A stretch of 64,000 nt of DNA from Azorhizobium caulinodans ORS 571 (GTDB taxonomy: Bacteria; Pseudomonadota; Alphaproteobacteria; Rhizobiales; Xanthobacteraceae), in contig NC_009937.1 in assembly GCF_000010525.1 (NCBI RefSeq), positions 811,501-875,500 on the forward strand, written 5' to 3'. A program made the position numbers and the translations under genes. The notes under the pieces were generated by a model, which saw only the letters and a list, made by a program, of their open reading frames with translations, was not told the origin of the DNA and made no database searches. Position 1 is the stretch's first letter, and each line of letters begins with the position of its first letter. Below are positions 37,078 through 48,235 of the stretch, piece by piece.

Positions 37078-38058
37078 ATGAAGGCTGTCCTGTGCGTCCG
37101 CCACGCTCCGCCCGAGGCTCTTGAGATCGTGGACCTGCCCGATCCCGTGGCCGGTCCCGGCGAGGTGGTGGTGGAAGTGGCCGCCGTCGGCCTCAATTTC
37201 TTCGACACCCTCATCATCCGCAACCTTTATCAGCAGAAGCCCGATCTGCCCTTCTCGCCCGGTGGCGAGTTCGCCGGCCGTGTCCTGGCGCTGGGGCCGG
37301 GCGTGACCGGGCCGAAGGTCGGCACCCGCGTCTGCGGCAACGTCGGTTATGGCGCGGCCCGCGAGCGCCTCGTGGTGCGCGCCGACCGGCTTGCGGTCGT
37401 GCCGGACGATCTCGATCTCGTGCGCGCCGCCGGCCTCATCATCACCTATGGCACCAGCCTCTATGCCCTGCGCGACCGCGGCGAGCTGAAGGCCGGCGAG
37501 ACGCTGGTGGTCCTGGGAGCCGCTGGCGGCGTCGGTCTCGCGGCGGTGGAACTGGGCAAGATCCTCGGCGCCCGCGTCATCGCCTGCGCCTCCTCTCCGG
37601 ACAAGATCGCCTTCGCCCGCAGCCACGGTGCCGATATCGGCATCGATTACACCACGGAAAACCTGAAGCTGCGCCTCAAGGAACTCACCGGCGGTGAGGG
37701 TGCGGATGTGGTCTACGATCCGGTGGGCGGCGACCTCTCCGAACAGGCGCTGCGCTCGCTCGGCTGGTGCGGGCGGCTGCTGGTCATCGGTTTCGCGGCG
37801 GGCGAAATTCCGAAGCTGCCGCTGAACCTGCTGCTGCTCAAGAATTGCGACGCGCGGGGCGTCGCCTTCGGCACGCAGGCCATGCGCGATCCCGCCTGGC
37901 TGACGGCGACCATCACCGAACTCATGGGCTATGCCCGCTCGGGAGCCATCTCCGCCCATGTGGACGCGACCTTCCCGCTGGAGCGCTGCGCCGAGGCGCT
38001 GGGCGAGATCGCCGGCCGGAAGGTGAAGGGCAAGGTGGTGCTCACCACCGGCCTGTGA
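37078..38058 (+). CDS. Zinc-independent quinone oxidoreductase (MDR superfamily)
   Basis: Cytoplasmic NADPH-dependent oxidoreductase, 326 residues. The GroES-like N-terminal domain (VGLNFFDTLIIR) is followed by a Rossmann fold with GAAGGVGLAAVELGK. No catalytic zinc cysteine set is present, as expected for the quinone reductase group. It probably reduces quinones or enoyl compounds. ATG 37078 starts the conserved MKAVL sequence; the frame is open upstream to 37003. Convergent with the ykvA-type gene. Confidence 0.92.
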   Translation: MKAVLCVRHAPPEALEIVDLPDPVAGPGEVVVEVAAVGLNFFDTLIIRNLYQQKPDLPFSPGGEFAGRVLALGPGVTGPKVGTRVCGNVGYGAARERLVVRADRLAVVPDDLDLVRAAGLIITYGTSLYALRDRGELKAGETLVVLGAAGGVGLAAVELGKILGARVIACASSPDKIAFARSHGADIGIDYTTENLKLRLKELTGGEGADVVYDPVGGDLSEQALRSLGWCGRLLVIGFAAGEIPKLPLNLLLLKNCDARGVAFGTQAMRDPAWLTATITELMGYARSGAISAHVDATFPLERCAEALGEIAGRKVKGKVVLTTGL

Positions 38059-38064
38059 CCGGCG

Positions 38065-38454
38065 TCAGCCCTCTCGGGCCCGCCGCAGGGCCTCATCGGC
38101 CGCTTCGCGATGGTGCGGCTTGATGTGGTTGGCGAGCAGCTGGAGCGCGCCGAACAGCACCGCCGCATCGTCCCCGAAACCGACGATGGGGATGAAGTCG
38201 GGCACCGTGTCGATGGGTAGCACGAAATAGGCGAGGGCGCCGAGCAGCGCCGCCCGCACGCGCAGGGGCGTCTCGCGGTCGAAGGCGGCGTAATAGGCCG
38301 CGATCGCGTCGCCCGCGAAGGGCACGCGCGCGGCACCACCCTTCAGCTTCTGCCAGAAGCCCGAGCGGACCCGCGCTTCGTCTTCGGCCGCACGGCTGCG
38401 GTCATCGCCGGGAAGGTCGCCCCAGTCGGTGTCGGAGGTGTGGCTGGTGTTCAT
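38065..38454 (-). CDS. YkvA family protein (DUF1232)
   Basis: 129 residues. The conserved core AYFVLPIDTVPDFIPIVGFGDDAAVL identifies the DUF1232/YkvA family, a short membrane-associated segment with Pro and Asp. The N-terminal 40 residues are charged and variable. Function is unknown in general. It lies between the convergent quinone oxidoreductase and the tamB stop. Confidence 0.9.
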   Translation of the reverse strand: MNTSHTSDTDWGDLPGDDRSRAAEDEARVRSGFWQKLKGGAARVPFAGDAIAAYYAAFDRETPLRVRAALLGALAYFVLPIDTVPDFIPIVGFGDDAAVLFGALQLLANHIKPHHREAADEALRRAREG

Positions 38455-38514
38455 GACCGATCACATGGGAAAGGCCGGCCCGGCGCGCAAGACGGATGCC
38501 ACTGAAGGCCCGTC

Positions 38515-41500
38515 TCAATAATCCCACTGGGCACCGACGCCCACTTCGCCGGAGCCGTCCGCCCCGGCGCCGCCCTGGATGCGGATGTTCTTGGTCACGT
38601 CCACATCGATGGTGGCGCGGCTGGAGCCGGCCGTCGTGCCCTGCCGCACGCCGAGATAGACCTTGTCGTTGATGCGCCGGCCGAAGCCCACCTCGCCGCC
38701 ATTGCCCTCGGCATTGGCGCCGATGCTCAGGCTGTCGAGGCCGAACTGACGGCGCAACTGGTCGATCTGCGCGCCGCCGCCCGAATATTGCGCCAGCGCC
38801 TGCGCGAGCTGGAGGGCCTGGCCCGTGGAGAGCTGGCCCGTGGGCTTGCCGAACAGGAGGCGGGCGATCACCTCGTCCTCCGGCAGGCTGGGCGAGGAGG
38901 TGAAGGTGATGTCGGGGTCCGAGGCGCTGCCGGTCACGTTCACCCGCGCGGTCACGTCGGAGGCGCTGCTCTCGGCGGTGAAGTCGAGTTCCGGGTCTGT
39001 GGAGCCCCGGAAGGTCAGGATGCCGCGCGTGAAATCGAGCCGTCGGCCGAGGATGTCGAAGCTGCCGCGCCGCATCTGGAAGCCGCCGTTGGCGATGGGA
39101 TCGGCATTGGTGCCGGAGAGTGCGATCTGACCGCCCAGCTCCGCATCGATGCCCATGCCGCGCACGAACACCCGGCTCGGTGCGGCCACCGTGAGATTGA
39201 GGCCCAGAACGAACGGACGGGGAGCGCTGGCGCGGGCGGTGCGCTTGCCGCGATCATTGGCCCGCATGCCGCGCGCCTGCGCCGCCCGCGGCTCGCTGAC
39301 CTTGGTGCCGGGCGCCACATTGACGTGCCGCACGTTGATCTGCGCGCCGGCGGAGGTGAGGCGGTCGGGGATGTTCACGTCGAGGCTGCGCACGTCGATG
39401 CGCCCGCCGACGGTGGGGCGGGTCGCGAGCGCGCCGGTCACATTCAGTCGGCCGTCCACAACGAGGCGCATGAGGTCGCTGTTCACGACGCCCGCATTCT
39501 GGAGCGTGATGTCCGCCTGTCCGGGGAAACCGGCGGCGGGGTCCAGCGCCACGCTGCCGCGCCCGGTGATGCTGCCGCCGTTGAGGGTGCGGGCGCTGAA
39601 GGAGGAGAGCGTCACCGAACGGTCGGTACCGGTCAGCGTCGCCTCGATCCGGTCGATGGTGACGCCATTGGGCGCGTCATCGTAGCGGCCGTTGGTGACA
39701 CGCACCGTGCCGCCTGCGCTCGGCGCCTCATAGGTGCCGCGCAGGGTCATGTCGACGGCGGCGTTGCCGCTCGCCCGTGCGCCGGAGACGGCAAGCACCG
39801 CATTGGCGATGCCGAGGCTCACCTGACCGCGCAGCACCAGATCCATATTCCCCGCGCCCATGGGCACCGAGCCGTTCAGCGTCACGCCCGAGAGCGAGGG
39901 GCCGCTGATGCTGGAGCGGATCGTCGCCCGCCCGTCCGCGAAGGTGCCGTCCGCCCGGATGTCGAGCTGGCTGACGCCAGCGCTCTGCATGTCCGGCTGG
40001 GTGATGCGGGCGAGGATCAGGTTATAGCGGCCGGTGGGCGCGCTGGCCGGGCCGGAGATTTGGGCCTGACCCGACAGCGTGCCGGCGAGGCCCTGCGTGG
40101 GCGTCGCGATCGCCAGCAGCGAGAGGGGCAGGTTGCGGATGTCCGCCGAGAGATTGAGCGTGTCGCCCACGCGACCCTGCACGACTGCCGAGCCGCCACC
40201 GCTCTGGAGGGCGAAGCGGTCCACGGCGATCGCCCCGTCCGCAGAGGTGAAGGTGGCGGGGGCGGTGAGGGTGGCAGTGGCTCCGCCATTGGCGAGCCGC
40301 AGCGTGTCGAGCCGCAGGGCATAGCGCGCCGGGTCAGTGGTGGCGCGGCCGGAGGCGGCGATGGTCGTGCCCTGCACCACGCCGTCGAGCCGCAGGTTGG
40401 TGGCGTTGGCGCCGGCCGGGCTGGCGTCGAGGGTCGCGCGGTCGATCCGGAAGCCGTTGCTGTCGATCCCCGCAAGCACTGCCCGGCCGGTGAGGCTCGG
40501 CGCCTTTGCCGGGTCGATCAGGGTGAGATTGATGTCGCTGCGGTCGAGCCGCACGCCCGGAGCTGTGACATTGGTCGCATTGGCCTGAAGGGCGATGCGC
40601 TGACGCCAGGCGTCCACATCGAGGACGAGGGTGGCATTCACCGCCCCGCCCATCTCGGTGAGGGCCAGAGCGGAGAGGTCCGCCACATTCGGAGCAGCCA
40701 GCTGAAGCCGACCGGTCATGAGGCCGGAGGCGGCGCGGGAGACGGCGCCTTGTGCGCGGGCGCTGCCGAGCGTGAGATCGAGCCCGTTGAGGCTCTGGCC
40801 ACCATCCGCCGCCGTTGCGAAGGCGCCCTTTCCGGTGAGCGCCTTGCCGCCGATGGTTCCGGAGGCCGCCAGAGTGCCCGCAGGCAGATGGGTGAGGTCG
40901 CTGCCGGTGACATCAATGCGAAGGTCGCGCACGTCGCGGCCCATGGCCTTGCCCTGCGGCACGGCGAGCCGGGCGGTGACACCGAGCTTTTCCAGCGAGC
41001 CGGAGAAAGCGGCGTCCGCCTCAAGCCGCCCGGCGACACGGCTGTCCACCTTGCCGATCTCGGCCAGCGACACGACGGCCCGAAGGTCGGCGGCGGTGCG
41101 GTCGATGCGGCCGTTCACGGCCACGTCGAGGCCGTTGGAATTGAGCTTGAGGTCGCGCACCGCCACCGCCCCGTCGGCGCCATAGGCGAGCGCGCCGGTG
41201 AGGCGGGCCGTGCGGCCCAGCATGCCGTCGATGAGAGGCTCCGACGTGGTGATGCCGCGCCCGGAGCCGGAAATGTCCGCCGCGAAGCCGCCGCCGCTCG
41301 GCCGGCTCAGCTTGGCGGTCAGCATCATCTCGCCGGTCAGCGGACGGCCCGCCAGCGGCGAGAAGGCGGCGAGGTCGAGGCGGGTGATGGAGAAGGTGCC
41401 GTCCAGCGCATCGCGGGCGGCCCGGCCATCGAAGGTCATCTCCAGCGGCAGCAGCGCGGCCTTGGCGGTGCGCACATAAGGCGCGCCGGTCTGCGGCAGG

Positions 41501-42819
41501 CCGCCGGCGGCGGAAATCGTGCCGCCTGCCGGGCCGAGGGCCGCATTCACCTTGGGATCGGCGGCGCTGAGCCCCTCCACCGTCGCATCCACCATCCAGC
41601 CGTAGCCGGCGGCGTCGGGCGTGAGGCGCAGCTTGGCCTTGGTGCTGCGCGCGCCATAGCCCCGGCCGCTCGCGCCGGTCACGGCCGCATGGGCGACGAG
41701 GCGGGGCGTCGCCAGCGCGCCGTCCAGCGTGCCGTTGACGGTCAGAGCCTGGAAGGAGGCGTCCGGCAGCGCCGCTGAGAAGCGCGAGCCGTCCGGCACT
41801 TCGGCGGAAAAGGTGAGGGCGAGCGTCCCGCCCTTCAGGTCCGCCGTGCCGCTGGCCCGCGCATTGCCGGCGGCTGCATAGGCCACCACGCGGGAGAGGG
41901 AGAGGGCGAGGTCCTGCGTGATGCGGGCATCGCCTTCGAGCGTGACACGATCCCCCGCCAGCGGCCGGTAGGCCGGCGGCAGCGCCCGCGCGACATCGCC
42001 TTCGGCCGAGAACTGGAGGCGATGGGTATCGCCCTCGCTCTTGATCCATGCGGTGGCCTGCACGCCGGCGAGCGTGCCGGCGCGCACCTGCAGATTGCCC
42101 TGCCAGGCGTCGATGGGGCCAACACCACGAATCTCCGCATCGAGTGCCGGCAGGCCTTCCAGCCCCAGGAGGCGCGCCACGAGGCCGCCCGGCGGCTCAT
42201 GGGCCTGCATCTCCAGCATCAGGATGCGGGCATCCGGGGCGTAGCTCGCCTTGCCGCCCACCGTGCCGGGCTGGTCCTTACGCGTGAGGGTGAAGGCGAG
42301 GGAAAGGCCGCGCTGCGGCTCCATCAGCGAGGCGGAGCCGTCGAGCGCGAGCTGTGCGCTCTGCCCGGCAACGGGCTCGGCGAGGCGGATGTCCGCCGCC
42401 GCGAGGTGCTGGAGGACGATCCGCGGCAGGGGCGCGGAGCCGCCGCGTGCAGCGGGCCTCGGGGGCAGGTCGGGCCGGCGCAGCACGTCCACCCTCTCCG
42501 CCGTCAACGCATGCACCTTGACGGTGCCGGAGAGAAGGGCGGCCGGCGCCCAGGAGAGGGAGAGGCCCTCGATGCGGGCGAACGGTCCCTGCGGATCGGA
42601 CAGGGCGATCTCGCCGATGCCGATGTTCCACGGCACACCGCCCGTGAGGTCGCGGATCTGGACCGTGAGGCCGTTGCCAGAGGCGAGACTGCCGGCAAGC
42701 TGGGCCAGCAGCGCCTTGCCGGGCGGCGTCTGCACCGCGCCGAAGAGCACGAGCACGAACAGGATGAGCCCGAGCACGGCACGGAACAGGACGCGGGCAA
42801 GAAGATCGAGCGCGCGCAT
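38515..42819 (-). CDS. tamB: Translocation and assembly module inner-membrane protein TamB
   Basis: About 1434 residues. A single N-terminal membrane helix (residues about 8-28) anchors the protein. A long repetitive beta-rich periplasmic body follows, and a conserved C-terminal DUF490 domain carries RGSFDILGRRLDFTRGILTF. It ends in GVGAQWDY. TamB spans the periplasm and works with TamA, and AsmA-like proteins of this type move lipids to the outer membrane. The ATG at 42819 overlaps the tamA stop (TGATG), so the genes are translationally coupled. A longer frame into tamA is not used. Confidence 0.95.
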   Translation of the reverse strand: MRALDLLARVLFRAVLGLILFVLVLFGAVQTPPGKALLAQLAGSLASGNGLTVQIRDLTGGVPWNIGIGEIALSDPQGPFARIEGLSLSWAPAALLSGTVKVHALTAERVDVLRRPDLPPRPAARGGSAPLPRIVLQHLAAADIRLAEPVAGQSAQLALDGSASLMEPQRGLSLAFTLTRKDQPGTVGGKASYAPDARILMLEMQAHEPPGGLVARLLGLEGLPALDAEIRGVGPIDAWQGNLQVRAGTLAGVQATAWIKSEGDTHRLQFSAEGDVARALPPAYRPLAGDRVTLEGDARITQDLALSLSRVVAYAAAGNARASGTADLKGGTLALTFSAEVPDGSRFSAALPDASFQALTVNGTLDGALATPRLVAHAAVTGASGRGYGARSTKAKLRLTPDAAGYGWMVDATVEGLSAADPKVNAALGPAGGTISAAGGLPQTGAPYVRTAKAALLPLEMTFDGRAARDALDGTFSITRLDLAAFSPLAGRPLTGEMMLTAKLSRPSGGGFAADISGSGRGITTSEPLIDGMLGRTARLTGALAYGADGAVAVRDLKLNSNGLDVAVNGRIDRTAADLRAVVSLAEIGKVDSRVAGRLEADAAFSGSLEKLGVTARLAVPQGKAMGRDVRDLRIDVTGSDLTHLPAGTLAASGTIGGKALTGKGAFATAADGGQSLNGLDLTLGSARAQGAVSRAASGLMTGRLQLAAPNVADLSALALTEMGGAVNATLVLDVDAWRQRIALQANATNVTAPGVRLDRSDINLTLIDPAKAPSLTGRAVLAGIDSNGFRIDRATLDASPAGANATNLRLDGVVQGTTIAASGRATTDPARYALRLDTLRLANGGATATLTAPATFTSADGAIAVDRFALQSGGGSAVVQGRVGDTLNLSADIRNLPLSLLAIATPTQGLAGTLSGQAQISGPASAPTGRYNLILARITQPDMQSAGVSQLDIRADGTFADGRATIRSSISGPSLSGVTLNGSVPMGAGNMDLVLRGQVSLGIANAVLAVSGARASGNAAVDMTLRGTYEAPSAGGTVRVTNGRYDDAPNGVTIDRIEATLTGTDRSVTLSSFSARTLNGGSITGRGSVALDPAAGFPGQADITLQNAGVVNSDLMRLVVDGRLNVTGALATRPTVGGRIDVRSLDVNIPDRLTSAGAQINVRHVNVAPGTKVSEPRAAQARGMRANDRGKRTARASAPRPFVLGLNLTVAAPSRVFVRGMGIDAELGGQIALSGTNADPIANGGFQMRRGSFDILGRRLDFTRGILTFRGSTDPELDFTAESSASDVTARVNVTGSASDPDITFTSSPSLPEDEVIARLLFGKPTGQLSTGQALQLAQALAQYSGGGAQIDQLRRQFGLDSLSIGANAEGNGGEVGFGRRINDKVYLGVRQGTTAGSSRATIDVDVTKNIRIQGGAGADGSGEVGVGAQWDY

Positions 42820-44882
42820 CAGAAGGCCTGCCCCAGGCTGAGATAGACGCCATATTGCGAGCCGCCCGGAATGGGATTGAGCGGCACCGCGAAATCGAGG
42901 CGCACCGGACCGACGGCCGTGTAGTACCGAAGGCCGAGGCCCACCGAATAATACATGGCACTGAAGTCGGGCACATCGGAGGCGAAGGCGGCGCCCATGT
43001 CGAAGAAGGGCACGACGCCGATGGTGTCCGTGATCTTCACCCTGAGTTCGGTGGAGGCCGTGAAATAGCTGAGACCGCCGACGATCAGCCCGGTGGGCGT
43101 GCGCGGGCTGGCGGACTGGTAGTCGAAGCCGCGCAGCGTGCCGCCGCCGCCCACATAGAAGCGCCGCTGGGCCGGCACGTCGAGAAGCTCCGGCCCGATG
43201 ATGGAGCCGGCGGCCACCCGCCCGGCGAGGATCCAACGCTTGTCCTCGTCGAAGGCGTGATAGGCGGAGAGCTGGGCCTTCAGCATCACCGGCCCGGCGC
43301 CGCTTTCGCCAAAGGCGACGAAGGGTTCTACGGTGGCGCTGAACTTGTAGCCTTTCGAGGCGTCGAGGGGATTGTCGGTGGTGTCGGCATTGAGGCCGAG
43401 CGGAATGCCGGCGATGAAGGGATCGGTGGTGCCGAAGGCGTCCTGCACCGTCGATTGCTCGAGATCGACACCGATCTGCCCGTTCCAGTCATCGTTGAAG
43501 CGGTGCTTCACGGCGGCGGTGAAGGTGCCGCCTTCCCGCACATAGGCGTCCGTCACTTCCCGCAAGGCGGCCGCTTCGGCGACGAGGTCCTCATTGGCGG
43601 TCAGGATGCCGGGCTTGGTGAAGGTGGCGGCCAGCCGATAGCCGAAGGGATCGGCCGTGGGCACGGAGTCGGAGCCCTGCGCATACCAGGTGAGCTGTGC
43701 ATCAAGGCGCAGCGTCTCGCCGCCGCCGAACAGGTTGCGGGCGCCCCAGAAGGCATTGGCAGAGGAGCCGTCGGTGTTGGAATATTTGGCGCCGAAGCCG
43801 ACATAATGTTGCTCGCGCTCGGAGATCTCCACCTGGATGGGCAACTGGCCCTGTGCGTTCAGATGGTCCGCTTCCCGGAATCGCACCGAGCCGATGATTT
43901 CGTACGACGCGAGGCGGCGGCGCAGCGCGTCCAGCCGTTCGGGCGAATAGGGCTCGCCGGGACGGATGTCGATGCGGTCCAGCACGAATTTCGGATCGAC
44001 GGACTTCGTGCCCGAGACAGTGAAGGGGCCGAAGATGGCGACCGGGCCGGGATCGACCTTGAAGGTCACGTCCAGCGTCTGGGAGGCGTGATCGGCCACC
44101 ACGTCCTTGCCCAGAACCTTGGCGAAGGGGCGGGACTGCGCGCGCAGGCGATCCACGATGACGCGCTCGGCCGCCGTGATGGACGTGGCGCGGGCCCGCT
44201 CGCCGGGTATCACCCGCATCTCGCGCGGGGTCGGCGCCCCGGCCACGGGGCGGCCGGCGGGATCGATGACGCGCACCGCGCCGAAGGTGAAGGCGGGGCC
44301 GCTGTCCACATCCACGACAACCGGGACAGGGCCGGCTTTCCGGACCCGCTCCACCGTCTCGAAGACGGTCGGGGCATCCACAGGCACGCCCGCGACGGTG
44401 ATGGTGATGCGGCCGCCGTAATAGCCCTCGGCATAGAGGGCCGCGATGATGCGCTCGCGGTCCGCCAGCGCCCGGCGCACGAGACCGGCGGCGCCCGAGG
44501 GAGCCGTGTTCCGCAACCGCTGGAGGTTGGAGGCATCGGTGATGGCGCTGCGAACGGAACTGTCGCCCGTGACGTTCAGCGTCACCGTATAGGGCGTCGC
44601 GTCCGGCACCGGGGCGGCGGATTTCGCGCGGCTGGGATCGAACCAGGCGAGCGCCTTGTCGAAGAAGGCGGCGGCATCGTCGGCGGGAGAGGAAGTGCTC
44701 TGCGCGCGTGCGTCGGACGCGGCCAGGAGGACTGCGGCAATGAGCGCGGGCGCGCAGGCGTGCGAGAGCGCGACGCGAGGGCCTCGAAGCCCGCGCGGTC
44801 GTCCCAACGCCTGTGACCGCCGCCGCTTCAGTCCCTGCCGCAAACCACCCCCACTACGCAACGAGCCCTCATTATGGTCCAA
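42819..44882 (-). CDS. tamA: Translocation and assembly module outer-membrane protein TamA
   Basis: Outer-membrane beta-barrel of the BamA/TamA family, up to 687 residues. A signal peptide (ALIAAVLLAASDARAQ) lies near residues 46-61. POTRA domains follow in residues about 100-350, and the barrel covers the rest, with an aromatic C-terminus (YLSLGQAF) as in other barrels. The start is uncertain: TTG 44882 gives a long basic leader before the signal peptide, and a later start is more likely in practice. Operon with tamB, which overlaps the stop by one base. Confidence 0.93.
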   Translation of the reverse strand: MDHNEGSLRSGGGLRQGLKRRRSQALGRPRGLRGPRVALSHACAPALIAAVLLAASDARAQSTSSPADDAAAFFDKALAWFDPSRAKSAAPVPDATPYTVTLNVTGDSSVRSAITDASNLQRLRNTAPSGAAGLVRRALADRERIIAALYAEGYYGGRITITVAGVPVDAPTVFETVERVRKAGPVPVVVDVDSGPAFTFGAVRVIDPAGRPVAGAPTPREMRVIPGERARATSITAAERVIVDRLRAQSRPFAKVLGKDVVADHASQTLDVTFKVDPGPVAIFGPFTVSGTKSVDPKFVLDRIDIRPGEPYSPERLDALRRRLASYEIIGSVRFREADHLNAQGQLPIQVEISEREQHYVGFGAKYSNTDGSSANAFWGARNLFGGGETLRLDAQLTWYAQGSDSVPTADPFGYRLAATFTKPGILTANEDLVAEAAALREVTDAYVREGGTFTAAVKHRFNDDWNGQIGVDLEQSTVQDAFGTTDPFIAGIPLGLNADTTDNPLDASKGYKFSATVEPFVAFGESGAGPVMLKAQLSAYHAFDEDKRWILAGRVAAGSIIGPELLDVPAQRRFYVGGGGTLRGFDYQSASPRTPTGLIVGGLSYFTASTELRVKITDTIGVVPFFDMGAAFASDVPDFSAMYYSVGLGLRYYTAVGPVRLDFAVPLNPIPGGSQYGVYLSLGQAF

Positions 44883-45196
44883 ACGCGCCAGGGATTTAAC
44901 CCCATCGGCCGAATCAGCCGGACCGCTGCCGCGAGCGGCATTTGCTGAATTGAACCTTGCGCCAGGACAGCTAGGGACCTTCCGGCGCCCCCCGACAACC
45001 CCTGCTGCCGAACAAGGTTAAAGCTCCGGCGCGCAAGCCGGTTCCTCTGCACGCGGAAGGAGGTGGCGTGGTGCGGGCGGGCGTGGCTGTTCTGCCACAC
45101 GAGGCGTCCGCATCGCTACCCAAGCGCAAGGCCTCGCTCTAGAACGGTTGACGGGCAGATGCCCGCCTTGAGGTTTTCTTCGCCGAGGAGTTGCCG
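44883..45196. other. Divergent intergenic region, no gene seen
   Basis: The 314-base gap between tamA (minus) and the 2-hydroxyacid dehydrogenase (plus). It contains two small perfect inverted repeats, TGCCGC-GA-GCGGCA (44927-44940) and CGGGCA-GA-TGCCCG (45152-45165). The latter sits 20 bases before the dehydrogenase ribosome site. No promoter is convincing by eye. Confidence 0.5.
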
Positions 45197-46111
45197 ATGC
45201 GTGCCGTATTCGTGGATGCCAGCCCGACCCTCGCCGGCGTAGCCGAGCGGCTGCACCGTGCCGACGACATTCCCCTCGGCATCCATCGCAATCCGGACGT
45301 GACGCCTGCCGAACTGCCCGCCGTGCTCGATGGCGCCGAGATCGCCATCATCGACCACACTGCCTTGCCCACCGACATCGCCCGCACCTGCAACGGGCTG
45401 AAGCATGTGGTCTTCCTCGGCACCGGCGCGCGCAGCTACATGAACCCGGAGGAACTGGCGGCGCTCGGCATCTCCGTCCACATCATCAAGGGCTATGGTG
45501 ACACGGCGGTGGCCGAATGCGCCTTCGCCTTGATGTGGGCCGCAGCCAAGGGCTTCGCTTACATGGACCGTGGCGTGCGGGCCGGAAAATGGCTGCGGAC
45601 CGACGGCGTGGAACTCACCGGCAAGACCATCGGCCTCATCGGCTATGGCGGTATCGGCGCCGAGATGGCGCGCCTCGCCAAGGGCGCGGGCATGCGCGTC
45701 ATCGCCTGGAACCGCACGCCGAAGGACGAGCCGGGCGTGACTTTCGTCCCGCTGGAGACGCTGCTCGCCGAGAGCGACGTGGTGTCCCTGCATCTCCTGC
45801 TCAATGACGAGACGCGCGGCTTCCTCTCCCGCGAACGGCTCGCGCAGCTCAAGCCCGGCGTCATCCTCGTGAACACGGCGCGCGGCGCCCTGATCGACGA
45901 AGAGGCGCTGGTGGAGGCGCTGAAGTTCGGCAACGTGCGCCATGCGGGGCTCGACGTCTTTGTGACCGAGCCGCTGCCCGCCGACCATCCCTTCACCGCG
46001 CTGGAGAATGTGACGCTCTCCGCCCATTCCGCCTTCCGCACGCCGGAGGCCAGCGACAACCTCATCGAAGCCGCGCTCAACCACTGCCGACGGATCGCTG
46101 CCGGAGGGTGA
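45197..46111 (+). CDS. D-isomer-specific 2-hydroxyacid dehydrogenase
   Basis: Cytoplasmic NAD(P)-dependent dehydrogenase, 304 residues. The nucleotide motif is GYGGIG near residue 152. The catalytic Arg is in NTARGALIDEEAL, the Glu in VFVTEPLP, and the His in LSAHSAFRT. Members act on D-glycerate, hydroxypyruvate, phosphoglycerate and similar acids. The substrate is not determined. ATG 45197 follows GAGGAG by six bases; an in-frame TTG at 45191 overlaps that site. Convergent with the sigma-54 activator gene, with 15 bases between stops. Confidence 0.9.
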   Translation: MRAVFVDASPTLAGVAERLHRADDIPLGIHRNPDVTPAELPAVLDGAEIAIIDHTALPTDIARTCNGLKHVVFLGTGARSYMNPEELAALGISVHIIKGYGDTAVAECAFALMWAAAKGFAYMDRGVRAGKWLRTDGVELTGKTIGLIGYGGIGAEMARLAKGAGMRVIAWNRTPKDEPGVTFVPLETLLAESDVVSLHLLLNDETRGFLSRERLAQLKPGVILVNTARGALIDEEALVEALKFGNVRHAGLDVFVTEPLPADHPFTALENVTLSAHSAFRTPEASDNLIEAALNHCRRIAAGG

Positions 46112-46126
46112 GCGTCCGCGGCCGTT

Positions 46127-48060
<1,934 letters not shown>

Positions 48061-48061
<1 letters not shown>

Positions 48062-48114
48062 TACGAATTTTCGCCAGTGGGATCTGAAGTATCGTAAATG
48101 ACGAAAATTCGTAA
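48061..48114. promoter_or_regulatory. 13-bp perfect inverted repeat, candidate enhancer site
   Basis: TTACGAATTTTCG (48061-48073) and CGAAAATTCGTAA (48102-48114) are exact inverse copies separated by 28 bases. A further TCGTAAATGACGA lies between them. The centre is about 110 bases upstream of the predicted sigma-54 start site, the usual distance for an activator site. The left arm overlaps the regulator's start codon. Confidence 0.65.
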
Positions 48115-48171
48115 ATCCAGTCGCTGGCGTGAAATCCTTCGCCGTCCTTGATCGCACGGCTCGGTGGGCGC

Positions 48172-48187
48172 TGGCACGTGGCTTGCT
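48172..48187 (+). promoter_or_regulatory. Sigma-54 (-24/-12) promoter of the cyanate importer operon
   Basis: TGGCACG-N4-TTGCT matches the sigma-54 consensus at every key base, with the GG and GC pairs separated by 10 bases. The predicted transcription start is near 48198, about 38 bases before the ATG of the binding-protein gene. Together with the divergent GAFTGA-containing activator this is a coherent control unit. Confidence 0.85.
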
Positions 48188-48235
48188 TAGCGTAAGGACC
48201 CACTCCGGCATCTCCTTCTGCGAGCGAGGCGGTTC

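Noticed and set aside
38788-41778. 996-residue open frame on the plus strand
   Set aside because: Antisense to tamB; long shadow frames are expected in DNA of this GC content. Composition is His/Gly/Arg-rich without motifs.
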